A stretch of DNA of 64,000 bases. Origin: Symsagittifera roscoffensis. Taxonomy: Eukaryota > Xenacoelomorpha > Acoela > Convolutidae. The notes under the pieces are model-generated. The model had not been told where the DNA came from. It did not search any database and saw only the letters and a list, made by a program, of their open reading frames with translations. The stretch is taken from contig NC_087062.1 in NCBI RefSeq assembly GCF_963678635.1, forward strand, positions 73,063,302 through 73,127,301. The letters are read 5' to 3'. The stretch's first letter is position 1; the number at the start of each line of letters is the position of its first letter. A program made the position numbers and the translations under genes. Below are positions 46,525-57,114 of the stretch, one piece after another.

Positions 46525-47327
46525 ATCAAAAAAAAAGTAGAAAAGTTTTTACAAACCAAGACATCGTATACAAAAGTTGGTCCACCAATCAGGAATTTCC
46601 GAAAACTTCAAGCTTTCTCTAAATACAAAAATGAAATCTGTTGTATGGACTTGGCTTTTGTAGGCAAGTTAGCTAGTCAAAACATTGGAGCCAAGTATTT
46701 ATTAGTTGCTGTAGATATTTCTTCGAGACTTGTCAGAGTTCAAACAATGAAAACAAATTATGCCAAAGACAATTTACAAGCTTTCAGAAAAAAGATATCT
46801 CAAAAAACTATTCCTGAAAAAATTTGGGTTGATAAAGGAACCGAATATGGTGGAACTCTTGAAAAGTTTTGCAGGGAGAAAGACATTGAAGTTTACTTAA
46901 TAATGAGTAAAAGGAAAGCTGCATTTGCGGAGAGCGCAATTCGATCTCTAAAACATATAATTTACCGCTATATAGAAGATCATGGAGCAAAACTCATTCA
47001 CAAGTTGATTCAATTTGTGTCTACAATGAATTGTCGCGTCAATAGATCTTTTGGTATTTCACCTAGAGATGTCAAAAAAAATGATTTCCTCTCAATTCTG
47101 TGCAATAAACCTCTAACAAGTTATAAAAACAACTAAAACTCAAAGTTGGAGACAGAGTGAGAATTTCGAAGAATGATATTTCGTTCCGAAAAGGATACAA
47201 CCAGAATTTACCGATGAAATTTTTAAAACTTCGGCACTATCGACAAAAAAACCTCCTACATACATCATCAAAGATCTCGACAAAGAAGAAAATCTGGGAA
47301 AAATTTATAAAAAAGAGCTAAGAAAAT
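46525..47327 (+). pseudogene. int: Maverick retroviral-type DDE integrase
   Basis: The core domain (46645-47136) is open and keeps all three catalytic acids: D in CMDLAFVGKLA, D in IWVDKGTEYGG (about 46828), E in AAFAESAIRSLKH (about 46925). It continues to NRSFGISPRDV. After a frameshift near 47140 a second frame holds VGDRVRISKNDISF and PTYIIKDLDKEEN, the expected C-terminal SH3/chromo-like part. An upstream in-frame part begins near 46525. The enzyme would insert the element into host DNA. The catalytic triad is intact, but the protein is split. Confidence 0.85.
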
Positions 47328-47381
47328 GATCAGATTAAAATTAAATCAATTTTTAATCTAAATTTTTATCAATGAGTTGTC

Positions 47382-48010
47382 ATGGAGTCTTTTACAATTG
47401 ATAAAGTTTCCAACGCTTCTTTTAGTTGTTATCCGAATGAAGGAGAATGGGAGGTTGCTATTTCAGAAAAATCATACCCTTCTTTGAATCAAAATGTTAC
47501 AGAGGGAAAGTTTACTTACGTAGAGAAAGTTCTGAGGAGAAAAAAAAACTATTGGACAGGTGCATATTGAACCAGGATTGTATCCAAATATTGTTGATAT
47601 AGTTGTAGCCAAGAACAACAATATTCGATAAAGTCTAGGTGCTCAAGCATTTGAATATAACGGAATCTATGTATCAGTAGATAAAATTACTCAAAAGACT
47701 GCCGTCCATTAACCTGAGAATCAATCATTCTTTATTCTTCAAAGATCTGACTTGATTCACAATATCGGTTGTGATTCAGAACAAAATCAAACGAGGGTTA
47801 TAATGAAAAGGTCCACATTATCCTCAGTAATCATACGACACTATAAAAATACATACTTTGATGATATATAGTGATCTTATAGAATATAACATAGTCGGTG
47901 ATAAGAAAACTAAGAGATAGTACAGGCGAAAAAATTCCTTTTGTGTCCGTAGCAATTACCCGAGTTGTTCTCTTGTTTCGCAAGATTTCGAATAATTATT
48001 TTTGATTTAA
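47382..48010 (+). pseudogene. Maverick structural gene, probable minor capsid/penton type
   Basis: Starts MESFTIDKVSNASFSCYPNE and WEVAISEKSYPS (47382-47570). Further blocks are in other frames: EPGLYPNIVDIVVAKNN near 47572, GAQAFEYNGIYVSVDKI near 47640, and DSTGEKIPFVSVAITRVV near 47915. Position before the core-like and major capsid genes, plus these blocks, suggests the jelly-roll minor capsid protein of Polintons. That assignment is by pattern only. At least three frame breaks. Confidence 0.55.
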
Positions 48011-48054
48011 ATTTCAGACGAAGGGGTTGCTCAAAACTCAGCTGATTTTCGCAT

Positions 48055-48400
48055 TTTTTGAGGACATGCAAGACAACGTGAAAGAGGTTTTGAAGCTCTT
48101 GCACAAAATCTTGGGAAAACTGCAATCCCCTTTGTTAAAAAATATATAGTTCCAGCTGCAAATAGAATTGGAGCAGATTTGTTTAAAATCGCTGCTCCAA
48201 GCAGTGGGGAAATTGTTAGTGGATGTAAAAAAACTGAAAACCTTTGCAAAATATCTGGGAACAAAAACAGCAGTTCGAAAACAATTGGGATGTGGAAAAA
48301 AGAACTCTACGCGTAGAACTCCATTTCTCGAAAAACAATCGCTCTCGCAAAGACATTTTTTTGACTTATGTAAACCATCGACTACATTCACTAGTCTCTA
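48055..48400 (+). pseudogene. Basic core-protein-like gene (adenoviral pX/pVI type) of the Maverick
   Basis: One frame reads GFEALAQNLGKTAIPFVKKY and NRIGADLFKIAAP; another holds VDVKKLKTFAKYLGTKTA. A short basic protein with an Ala/Gly helix, placed directly before the major capsid gene, fits the core or membrane-active proteins of Polinton and adenovirus-like elements. Assignment is from location and composition. Confidence 0.4.
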
Positions 48401-48479
48401 AAGTTTTTTTAACAATACAAAGGTTTACAACGCCAATGGGTTAGTCCTCATAAGGCACAAATTTTGAACAAACTCAACT

Positions 48480-49361
48480 CGTCAGCAGTGAGTAAAAAAG
48501 GAATAATTGATTGTCATGGATACATTATTGAAGAATTTCCGGATGCAATTGATATGCATCCGCTCACTAATTGAGCAATTTCTTTAGGAGCCGGGATACC
48601 TTTTTCACTCTCTGGGAGGCTCGCCATTGATTTGTTTACTTGCAAAAAATTGTTGCTGCCAAAAATCGAAAGTTCGAATTAAAGTAATTCGCGCTAGACC
48701 CAATTCTTACATGCTATCTGACAATCCAAATAGCAGTCTGAAAATTGTTGATTATTCGCTGTTTAAAAGAAGAATTTTAGTTTTTGAACCTAATCTTCAA
48801 AACTTGCAATGGAATTTGGAAAGAGAACCTGCTCAATACAAACACATGAAAACTATAGCAAGAACCTTTATCATTCCATCTTGTCAAAACCAATTCATAC
48901 AGGAAAATAAAATCGATAACGCCCCAGTAAGAAGGATAGCTGTTGCGATGAATATAATTTCAGCTGTTGCAGGATGTTTTCAAGAAAACCCTTTCAGCTA
49001 TCAACAATTTCATTTGAGAGAGCTTGAAAATATTCGGTGTGGAAGAGCAACTTTCTTTAGATACAACTTCTCCTTGTCATCCTTAATTTACAACAATGAA
49101 AGCAATGCAGTTTAAAGAACATTTCCCAGCTCTTCCAATTGAAGATTTAATAAAAAAATCACTATATTGTTGTTTTTGACTTCACTTCACCTCGGGATGC
49201 AGCCGAACAGCTGCATTATCCACATCTTAGTGGAGAAATTCTGAGATAAGAAATGTTTTTCTAACTTTCGTTGGAGCAAGTAACGGAAGTGATAGTCCTG
49301 GGAGAAAGACTATCAAATGTTCAAACTGACAAATTTGGAACATTTGCTAAAGTTGTCTAAT
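48480..49361 (+). pseudogene. Maverick major capsid protein (double jelly roll), decayed
   Basis: Blocks in order: IIDCHGYIIEEFPDAID with a stop after MHPLTN (about 48508-48570); the open frame 48627-49115 with VIRARPNSYMLSDNPNSS, MKTIARTFIIPSCQNQFIQE, RRIAVAMNIISAV and NPFSYQQFHLREL; then DFTSPRDAAEQLHYPHLSGE and TEVIVLGERLSNVQTDKF ending TAA at 49359. Pattern and order match the Polinton hexon-like capsid protein. Frameshifts near 48590, 49080 and 49150 break it. Confidence 0.75.
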
Positions 49362-49384
49362 TTTTTTGAGTTTTCATGTTTCTA

Positions 49385-49642
49385 TTAAAATGCTGTAATT
49401 TTTTTAGGACTTTTCATTGTTATTGTCTCGGTACTATCTAATTTCTTTCTCTTCAGACTTAATTCTTCAGAAAAAGCAGATAATGACTGATGTTTAAATG
49501 AAAACCCAAGAAGTTGCGCTAACTTATACTGTAAACAAGTGTTCCATAACCTTTGTCCAGTTGATAATTTTTGTGTATTGGACTTTGAAGATTCAATATC
49601 TAAATGGGCGTAAGTCATTAACCTTAGTTTTTTGGTGTACAT
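49385..49642 (-). CDS. Unassigned ORF opposite the structural genes
   Basis: 85-aa minus-strand frame with QRLWNTCLQYKLAQLLGF and LKRKKLDSTETITMK, ending Ser-Pro-Lys-Lys. It looks more protein-like than the overlapping plus frames. On the plus strand the same interval has an intron-like GTAAGT (49612) to TTTTTTTTAG (about 49677) leading into the protease, so either strand may be the coding one. No family recognised. Confidence 0.35.
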   Translation of the reverse strand: MYTKKLRLMTYAHLDIESSKSNTQKLSTGQRLWNTCLQYKLAQLLGFSFKHQSLSAFSEELSLKRKKLDSTETITMKSPKKITAF

Positions 49643-49694
49643 TAAACTATCAAACTATCTATTTCTTTTTTTTTAGATGTAAATCAGCTAACAA

Positions 49695-50100
49695 TTGCAA
49701 ATATGGATAGTTTTGTAAGTCCTGTAAATTATTGAATGAATTCCTGAAATGAGGTTCCAGTACATGGGATCTTACCCCTATGATAAAGTACCTCAACTAA
49801 CAAATTATTCTTTTGCAATCATCAACTCAATTCCAAGCGATAATAGAGGGAATCTTTGGATCACGATAGCTCGATTGGACAAAACTTACTACTTTGCTGA
49901 TTCTTTGGGTAAAAAAAATCAAATTATTCCTTTCTAACCCATTAGTATTGGCAAATGGTTCCCAGAAAACTACAAAAAACTGATAATTTTTGTAGATTTT
50001 ACGCAACTTATTCAGCATTTCTTGTTTCTAATTTCTACCAGAGAAACTTGAAAAATTTTCATAATTTGTTTGTTTTGATTTTAATGACTAATTTTATGTA
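49695..50100 (+). pseudogene. Maverick adenovirus-type cysteine protease
   Basis: In Polintons this protease matures capsid proteins. The block 49749-49937 has MGSYPYDKVPQLTNYSFAI, GNLWITIARL and YYFADSLGK. After a stop, another frame has FCRFYATYSAFLVSNFY (about 49985), with the Cys of the active site. The catalytic His expected before Trp (G-x-H-W) is Leu here (GNLW), while the Asp in FADSLG is kept. Preceded by VSPVNY and a stop. Inactive on two counts. Confidence 0.72.
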
Positions 50101-50684
50101 CATGTGTAATTTTTTTATTTATAAAGGAAAATAATTGTGGTTCAATTACTATACGATGCAGTGATTTATACACTTTCTTTGTAATTTAGTTTTTTTCTCT
50201 CAAAAAATTGACTTTTTTGAAGTTTCAGAAGTTTTCATCATAGATTCAGGTAGATAGAAAGTAAGAGTGTCTATTAAATTGATATTAGATTGAATTATAA
50301 CAAACTTTATCATGTTTTGATTTTTTTTTTGAAAATTTTTCTGATTAAAATTTCAAGTTTTTGCCCAAAAACTCTTACCACTAACTTACCCTTTACATAA
50401 CCTTCATTACACAACCTACACAAAGTTAACATTTGATATTTAACAATTACATAATGGGTGCTACACAAAAACCAAAAATTTTGTTTTTCTTAACATTATC
50501 ATACCATCAACCAAAGCATAAAGCCTCATAATTTCTTTCCCTATCTTAATATGTTGTAGACTCTATTAACAATGTTGATACATAACATGGGAGACCGAAA
50601 ACCTATAACGTATTTTGATACATGGGGTCTTCCATGCCCCCAACCACTTAACCTCCAACATCTACTACTGGGAGTTGTTGAAAT

Positions 50685-51250
50685 CAACCATTGAACACAG
50701 AGAACCCATCAATGGATTTTTATTACTGCAGTGAGCACAACTGAGGTTGTAAGAGCTCTTTTATAACTTCTTTCTTTAACACTGTGAGGTAAATATGATT
50801 GAGTAGTTGAATATATACACAGACTCAGTGTACTTAGCGCTTGCTGAAGAAAATTTATTCAATTGTATCCAACCAGATATAAAAAACATTTGGTAAAGTT
50901 CAAAAAAAAATGACTACGGAGACTCTTTCAATCAATTCAAAATCTAATTTCTTCCCGCGAACGTGTTTCAGTACCCATAAAAAGCATAATAAACGGGAAC
51001 CTGGGCTGTTCATAGAGGAAATGCGATGAACAGATGCTATTTTTGTGAAGCAAGAAATATCTCTGCTATGACAAAAGGTCAGATAAGTTCAAATTCAGTA
51101 GTAAAGGTCTGAACAAAGGTCTATAGTATAGTTATACAATGGTTGCGCAGACCAACTCATTTAAAAGTATAGCATAGTACTCGACGAAGAAGTGAGACTC
51201 TCTTCTATAAACAGAGAATCATATGGTTGCTAGATATGAGCAGACAAAGA
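50685..51250 (+). pseudogene. polB: polB 3' fragment, copy 4
   Basis: Starts at the region after motif B (STIEHREPINGFLLLQ). It keeps motif C as YTDSVYLALAEENLFN (near 50818) and ends with a piece matching SDKFKFSSKGLNK-type sequence near 51080. Exonuclease, motif A and motif B are absent. Multiple stops. Confidence 0.75.
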
Positions 51251-51649
51251 AAGGGCATAGTTAATTTTGTTCAAAAACCATATTTAGGATGATGGAATTC
51301 AAAAAAATTATCGAACTTATAAGAACTTATGCAAATGTATTAATCAAATTTTTTTATAATCTACTTTTATTGAAAGTTTGCGGTAAATTTGATTTACGAC
51401 GCAGTGATTTATATATTTTCTTTGTAACTGAATTTTTTTTCCAAAAAACATTGTTTTTTTTCAAAATTCCAGCAAACTTCAGCTTAGTCGAGGATAAGAA
51501 AACCTTATGAAACAAGTCATAGCTGAATTTATTGTGTTTTTTTTTGGAATTTTCGGTAAAAATTTCAATCTTCTTGATAAAAAACTTTTGCGCAAAAAAA
51601 CTTATCATTGACTTATCAGGATCCAAAAAAAGTAATATGATACCTTAAT

Positions 51650-52110
51650 TTCACATTGCTTACTTTATAATCCATTGATACACTATTTAGAGAAATATGT
51701 GAGAAAATTGAGAAAAAAATGGCTGCAGAGTCTCTTTCAAGGCAGCTGCAACATTTAGTTTCTTTCCTCGAACGTGTTGCCGTACCAAAAGAAAGCAAAA
51801 TAAACAGGAGCCGGGATTTTTCATAGAGGAATTTAAATGTACAGAAATGCTATGTTTATGTAGCAAGACATATCGCTGCTTTGACAGATAAGTTCAATTT
51901 CAGCAGTAAAGGTCTAGGACAAACAAGTTCTAGAAGATTCTAGAGAGGAGCCTATGACAAATAATAGTAAAGAACTCGGCAAAGAAGTGAAACTCACATC
52001 TACAAACAGAGGATTCAGAATTGTAAATCATATGGTTGCTAGAGATGAGCAGACAAAGAAATGACTTAGTTATTTTTATTCAAAAAGACATGTTCCCGAT
52101 GGTGGAGATC
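51650..52110 (+). pseudogene. polB: polB 3' fragment, copy 5
   Basis: Shorter than copy 4 and without motif C. Shares the block around CGAACGTGTTGCCGTACC and GAATCATATGGTTGCTAG-type ends (52020) with copy 4. Too many stops to translate meaningfully. Confidence 0.6.
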
Positions 52111-52439
52111 ACCAAAACCCGTGAACTTATAAAAAATGATGCATTGTAATCAACTTAAAAGAAGTGATGCCATGTGTTAAAAAACTTTCGTTATAAGTTG
52201 TTTTTTTTTATTATAATGATGCGGGAAATTTGAATTACGAAGCAGTGATTTATATGTTTTCTGGGTGAATTATTTTGTTTCCTCAAAAATCTTGGTTGTT
52301 TCGCAGTTTCAGCAGATTTCAATTTTGTTCAGCCTAAGAAAACCATATAAAAGAAGTCGCAGGTTGAGCTAAATTAAAAATTATTGTGTTTTGAAAGTTT
52401 TTAGAAAAAACGTCTTTTTTATCAGAAAATCTCATCTTT

Positions 52440-53565
52440 TGCACAAAAATTCTTATTACTGACTTACTATGATCTAATAATCATAATGTAATATCTTCAT
52501 TCTACAATGCACACGTAATCCACCATTGATATTCACGATTAAGATAGCACGCGTTGAAAATTGTGGGAGAAACTTGACATTTCGACACAAAATCCAAAAA
52601 AAAACCACCGATTTTCTTACCATTCTCTTACCATTACACAAATCACGAAACCTTAACATTTCCATTCCCTATCTTAATACATTGTCGACTTTAGACACAA
52701 TGTTAATACATCGCAGGGAAAAAAGGAGTATTTTTGTATGCTAATACATGGGGCCTTCCATGCTCCCCTCCCCACTTAACGTCCAACGTATAGTACTGTA
52801 ATTGTGTTCTCAAATTTAGACTAATTTATCTCCATTGACTTACAATGTGTACTATATGTTGGACGTAAAGTGGGGAGGGTATTATGGAAGACCCCATGTA
52901 TTAGCATACAAAAAAATTCTGGTCTTCCCTGCGATGTATTAACATTGTGTATAAAGTATAAGGACAGGGAATGGAATTGTGAAGGTTTCGTGATTTGTGT
53001 GATGGTAAGAGAATGGTAAGAAGCTTGATTTTTTTTGGATTTTTTGTTGAAATGTCTAGTTTCTCCCAAAATTTCCAGTGCGTGCTATCTGGTTGGTAAA
53101 TATCAATGGTGGATTACGTGTGCATTAAAGAAAGAAGAAATTGCATAATGAATATTGGCTCATAGTAAGTCAAGGGACACGTAATTATTGGTTCAAACCG
53201 TTGACTTACTATGAACAAAAAATCATTATGCAATATCTTCATTCTACAATGAACACAAAATCCACCTGGACGTTTCAACACAAAATCTGGACATTTGGAG
53301 AAATCTGGAGAAACTGGACAGTTCAACGCAAAATCCAAAAAAACACCAATTTTCTTACTATTCTCTTACCATTACACAAATCACGAAACTTTAACATTTC
53401 CATTCCCTGTCTTTTACATTGTTGACTTCATACACAATGTTAATACATCGCAGGGCAGACCGGAATTTTTTTGTATACTTTTACATGGGGTCTTCCATGA
53501 TCCCCTCACCACTTAACGTCAATATATAACACTGTACTTATTTTCTCAAATTTAGACTAATTTAT
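52440..53565. repeat. Element-end repeat in three alternating orientations
   Basis: A ~330 bp unit occurs at about 52460-52820 (+), 52826-53170 (-) and 53190-53565 (+), with another at 50360-50680 (+). Each has TTACCATTCTCTTACCATTA, TTAATACATCGCAGGGA-type and TACATGGGGTCTTCCATG-type motifs, then CCACTTAACGTCCAAC. Adjacent opposite copies form palindromes centred near 52823 and 53180. Confidence 0.8.
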
Positions 53566-53652
53566 CTCTTTATTCTCTAATGAGTTCAACTAGGAGCTTC
53601 CAGTTATCTTTGGGGTTAAAATACTCTTTTTGTTTTTGATGTTTTGTTGCGT

Positions 53653-53900
53653 CTAAAATTGTGTTTTTTCAGTCAACGGAACTCCTTTTCCAACTTCTGT
53701 ATAAGTTTTGTTTCCTTGGTCAAAGGAAATAATAATGAAACCCACTTGATGGTACAACGATTCAATATTTTGAAAAACTCTATCGTCACTACAGTTTTTA
53801 CTTTGGCAAATAAATCATTTCAAAGCCAGACGAACTTGTTTTATTAACTTCAAACCGAAAAATTGCTTTGCTTTCTTCTTCAAATACTATATGCGTAGTC
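53653..53900 (-). pseudogene. Candidate exon of an unrecognised host gene, frameshifted
   Basis: An acceptor-like TTGAATTTAG at 53901 opens THIVFEEESKAIFRFEVN, then FEMIYLPK and a stop. Directly after it another frame reads VFQNIESLYHQVGFIIISFD and EVGKGVPLTEKTQF with a TAG at 53653. The break is near 53800 beside a run of A. Both halves look like globular protein. No family recognised. A further block (about 54005-54110, -) with ILSTYKQMNQGTPEISKL may be another exon. Confidence 0.4.
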
Positions 53901-54439
53901 CTAAATTCAATATAGGAAAACCGACGTCAAAACTATAACAAGATAAATAATTAAGTTTGGTTGCTATTGTTTAAGATCAAGTTTTCTACAAGCAATTTAT
54001 TGGAATCTTTTGGAGTTTGGAGATCTCTGGGGTGCCTTGATTCATTTGCTTATAAGTTGACAAAATTTCAATGCTTTTATCTGTTAAACTTCAAATGAAT
54101 TTCAGAAATACAGATGGCCAATACTCAGTCGCTTAACAAAATATTTGTCTAGTCATTATAATGGATAGCTATTATTCATTTGAAAAGACATCTTTATCGG
54201 TGTCACCTTTTTTATTCACGTTTATGTGCGATTGGAAATGAACGCCGTCTCGTGTCAACAGACCAATATTTTATTAAAAATATTTCTTTAAAGATGAAAA
54301 AAGATGTTGTTAGATTCTGTTCCTGTTTAACGGTGGTTTTAATTGATCTATTACATTGTAGCTGCTCTATCACAATGTGTACTATTTGCTTTTCCTAGCT
54401 AAGTTTTTCTGTAGAAGGTTGCCTTTCATTTTTTTGAGA

Positions 54440-55060
54440 TTAATGCTTTTTTATATGAAATTGTTTTTAAACTTAAACGAGATACCAATCAATCTGGTGA
54501 AAAACTGGCAGGAGAAAGTTGTAGACAGTTTTACAATTGAGATTGTTTGTAACTTGAGAGGAGCATGACGTCTGGCAAAGCTAGTGGTGGTAAAACGTAG
54601 AAGTTTGGATGATTTAATACTTTCACTGAAAAAAAGTTTAAAAAATATAATTCAGATAGCAGTTAATTCTTAGTTTTAATTTTAATTACTATTTCTTTTT
54701 TTCCATAACGTAGCTGAAAAAGCGACACCAATAGTTGGTCCTTCACTCGTTCATAAGTCGTCTCAAAAATCTAAATGAATAAAATTCTGATCGATTTCGT
54801 CGAAGTTCTTTTTTAATTTCTTACCAGTTTTTTAACTGTTTTCTTCCAATTTGATAGTTATCAAAAATAAGTTGATAAAAAAGCTATCAGCAGAAAATCA
54901 CTAGTCAATTCATCATCACCGCAGACAAGTTTTGATATTTTTAGTGAAATTTCAAAAGCTCAATCGGCTAAATTAATCAGCACAGCACCGTTTCACAGAG
55001 AACTGAACAATTTTGAGATTCATGATTTCTTTCCGACAAACGAAAGTAGGGTGGAAGTTT
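54440..55060 (+). pseudogene. Coding-like fragments of an unknown plus-strand gene
   Basis: Block 1 (54440-54675) reads NEIPINLVKNWQEKVVDSF, a TGA, then VKRRSLDDLILSLKKSLKN in the same frame. Block 2 (about 54716-54777) follows an acceptor-like ATAACGTAG and reads TPIVGPSLVHKSSQKSK-stop. Block 3 (about 54885-55050) reads SLVNSSSPQTSFDIFSEISK and FHRELNNFEIHDFFPTNES. Together they suggest a broken multi-exon gene of unknown type. Confidence 0.3.
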
Positions 55061-55470
55061 GCCTGTTTTTCAAACTTTGCAGACTTATGTTCAGATTTTT
55101 CAGGTTTATGCCTAGACTTTGCAGTTTTGTTCTTAGGCGTTGCAAACGTATGCTGCTCTAGATTGCAAGCTTATGTTAGGCTCTTTGAATGCTAATTGAG
55201 CCTTTGCCATTTTTTGTTCAAATTTCAAATACGAGACTTTGCAGACTTACTTTCAGATTTCCTCGCCACTTTTTAGAACTTTGCAAATTTTTATTTATGA
55301 TTTACATATAAAGGATCAGAATTTGAGGAAAAGTGTTTTGGCTTCACATACTGTTAAGAGTTTCGTTGTTTTTCTTTGCAGTCTAATTTTCAGAATTTGC
55401 GGATATAGGATCAGAAACTGCAGACTTTTTTAAAGACTTTTCAGATTTATTGTCAGATTTTGCAGGGTTC
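55060..55470. repeat. Degenerate repeat of ACTTTGCAGACTTA-type units
   Basis: Motifs such as ACTTTGCAGACTTATGTTCA, GACTTTGCAGTTTTGTTCTT, GACTTTGCAGACTTACTTTC and ACTGCAGACTTTTTTAAAGA recur irregularly, roughly every 20-40 bp. Old, diverged minisatellite. Confidence 0.5.
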
Positions 55471-57114
55471 AGACTTAAGTAGTATTGCATCCTGTCCTGG
55501 ATCCTAGGGACACTTGCTAGAGGAGCGGTTCTCACGTGAAAGAAAATCCCAGGAAGTGAAATTATAACGTGAGCTGCCACCCCAAAGTAAGAGACCACTG
55601 CTGAGCTCAAAAACCGGACGCGATACAGAAACTCTTTCTGATTCCCTGATTATCTTTCGTTTGTTCTTTTGGTCGAACGTTCGTCATGGCATTAAAAATA
55701 ATTCTTTAAAATCGAATCGAAAGAACTCACACATTTGTCTGAGCTAACAGTTGGCTTGTGTCAACTAGTATATTTGCCTGAACCTAATTATAATAAAAGA
55801 GTGATTGAAACCAATACGAATAGTTAATTATTGTTAGGTTGGTGAAAATCAAAAAAATTAATCCGAAGTATTCAAAAGATTCGAAGTATTAAACAGAACA
55901 ACAAAGTAAATTATATGTATCAAAAAATTTTGTTGATTAATTTGGGTTTCTTTGAACAATTTTCAGGCGATTTTTCTTCCAAAGTTTCTTTCCGATAATG
56001 GAAACAGGTTCTTTAAAGCGGAGCGTTCACGGAATCGGCTACTGCTTATTTTTGCAGCACTGGTTTTGAATACTTCCATTGCAACAATCCCCAACCCGGT
56101 AGTTGAAATTCAGGCGAGTTTTTGTCAGCGTCATTTGATGTTTTGACCCTCTCGATGTATATGTATAAGTCTTCTATAAATGCACTTTTTTGCGACCTCA
56201 TGGCAAAAACAACTATGTAAGTCCTGTTAAAAAACTGAATCGAATGGTGATAATGCAAGTTTGTATTGTTTTACTGTCGTGTTACTGTTACTTTTCGTAA
56301 CGGTATTAAAGTTATACACTATCATTGTTTTACCGGTAAAAAACCCATCCCTGAAATGTTGATGCACTAAATTTGCGACGTAGTCCGTTATTTTCTTTTG
56401 GTACTGAGACTCTGCGTGCCTTCTAAACAGAAGCGAAAAGGTTTATCTTTTCTACAAGGGAGATTTTCTACAACAAGGGAGATTACTCCCATTAGTGAAC
56501 TCAAAACTTCAAAAAAAAATTGTTTTTTTTTCAATCAAAGAACAAAAGACTTAATCTATTACTTTTCAAAAACAAAAAGAAAAAAAACAGTTACAATTTA
56601 ATTATTACCTGATAATTCAACATCTAAACAAAACTACAAAAATTGTGGAAATCACATATACGCTGGAAGCTTAATGTAACAAAAAAAAACAGAGAGGGAA
56701 AATGGTAGCCTTCGCAGATTTTTTAGTAAAAGGGAGAAATCGGGTAGAAACGTGGTTTTTACTAATTTGGTACTTTTACTAACCCTTAAAGACGACCGAA
56801 TTCAGCTAGCGTTTCAGGGCTGCTTCTGTTTGTATTGTCATCAAAAACACTGAGAAATGAAATACGGCTTTTTTCTTCATCAAGTCACTGTAAACAGCTT
56901 CTGTTTTTATGGAAAAAGTAAAACTATCCAAGTCGTAGTACAGTAGTCCCAAATCTGAATTGGGCTTCAACTTTTAATATTGAGAGTGAAAAATACAGCG
57001 CTTGACAAGGTCTATGATCACCGCACCACCTATCTTGTTTGCCCTATGATTTTGTCAATGAAAAGTTGATGGTAGCTTACTGATCTTCAATAATTTGAAA
57101 GCTCTTTATCGTGC
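55471..57114. other. No firm gene; two weak minus frames
   Basis: Minus frames 55610-55383 and 56258-56046 (containing AFIEDLYIYIERVKTSND) are open, but nothing supports them beyond length. The rest is AT-rich. Confidence 0.35.

Larger units (their letters stand above)
50140..52830 (+). repeat. Tandem units at the Maverick end, each with a polB 3' fragment
   Basis: The landmark GCAGTGATTTATA occurs at about 50158, 51401 and 52242, each followed by a similar AT-rich block and, in the first two, by a polB 3' fragment. Spacings are about 1240 and 840 bp. The first unit also has the element-end repeat (50360-50680), which is missing from the second. Confidence 0.65.

Noticed and set aside
54566-54780. 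Possible histone H2A-like fragment (SGKASGGKT and a VHKSSQKSK tail)
   Set aside because: The resemblance covers only a few common residues at the ends, and nothing like the histone fold lies between. An alternative frame through the same DNA reads better.
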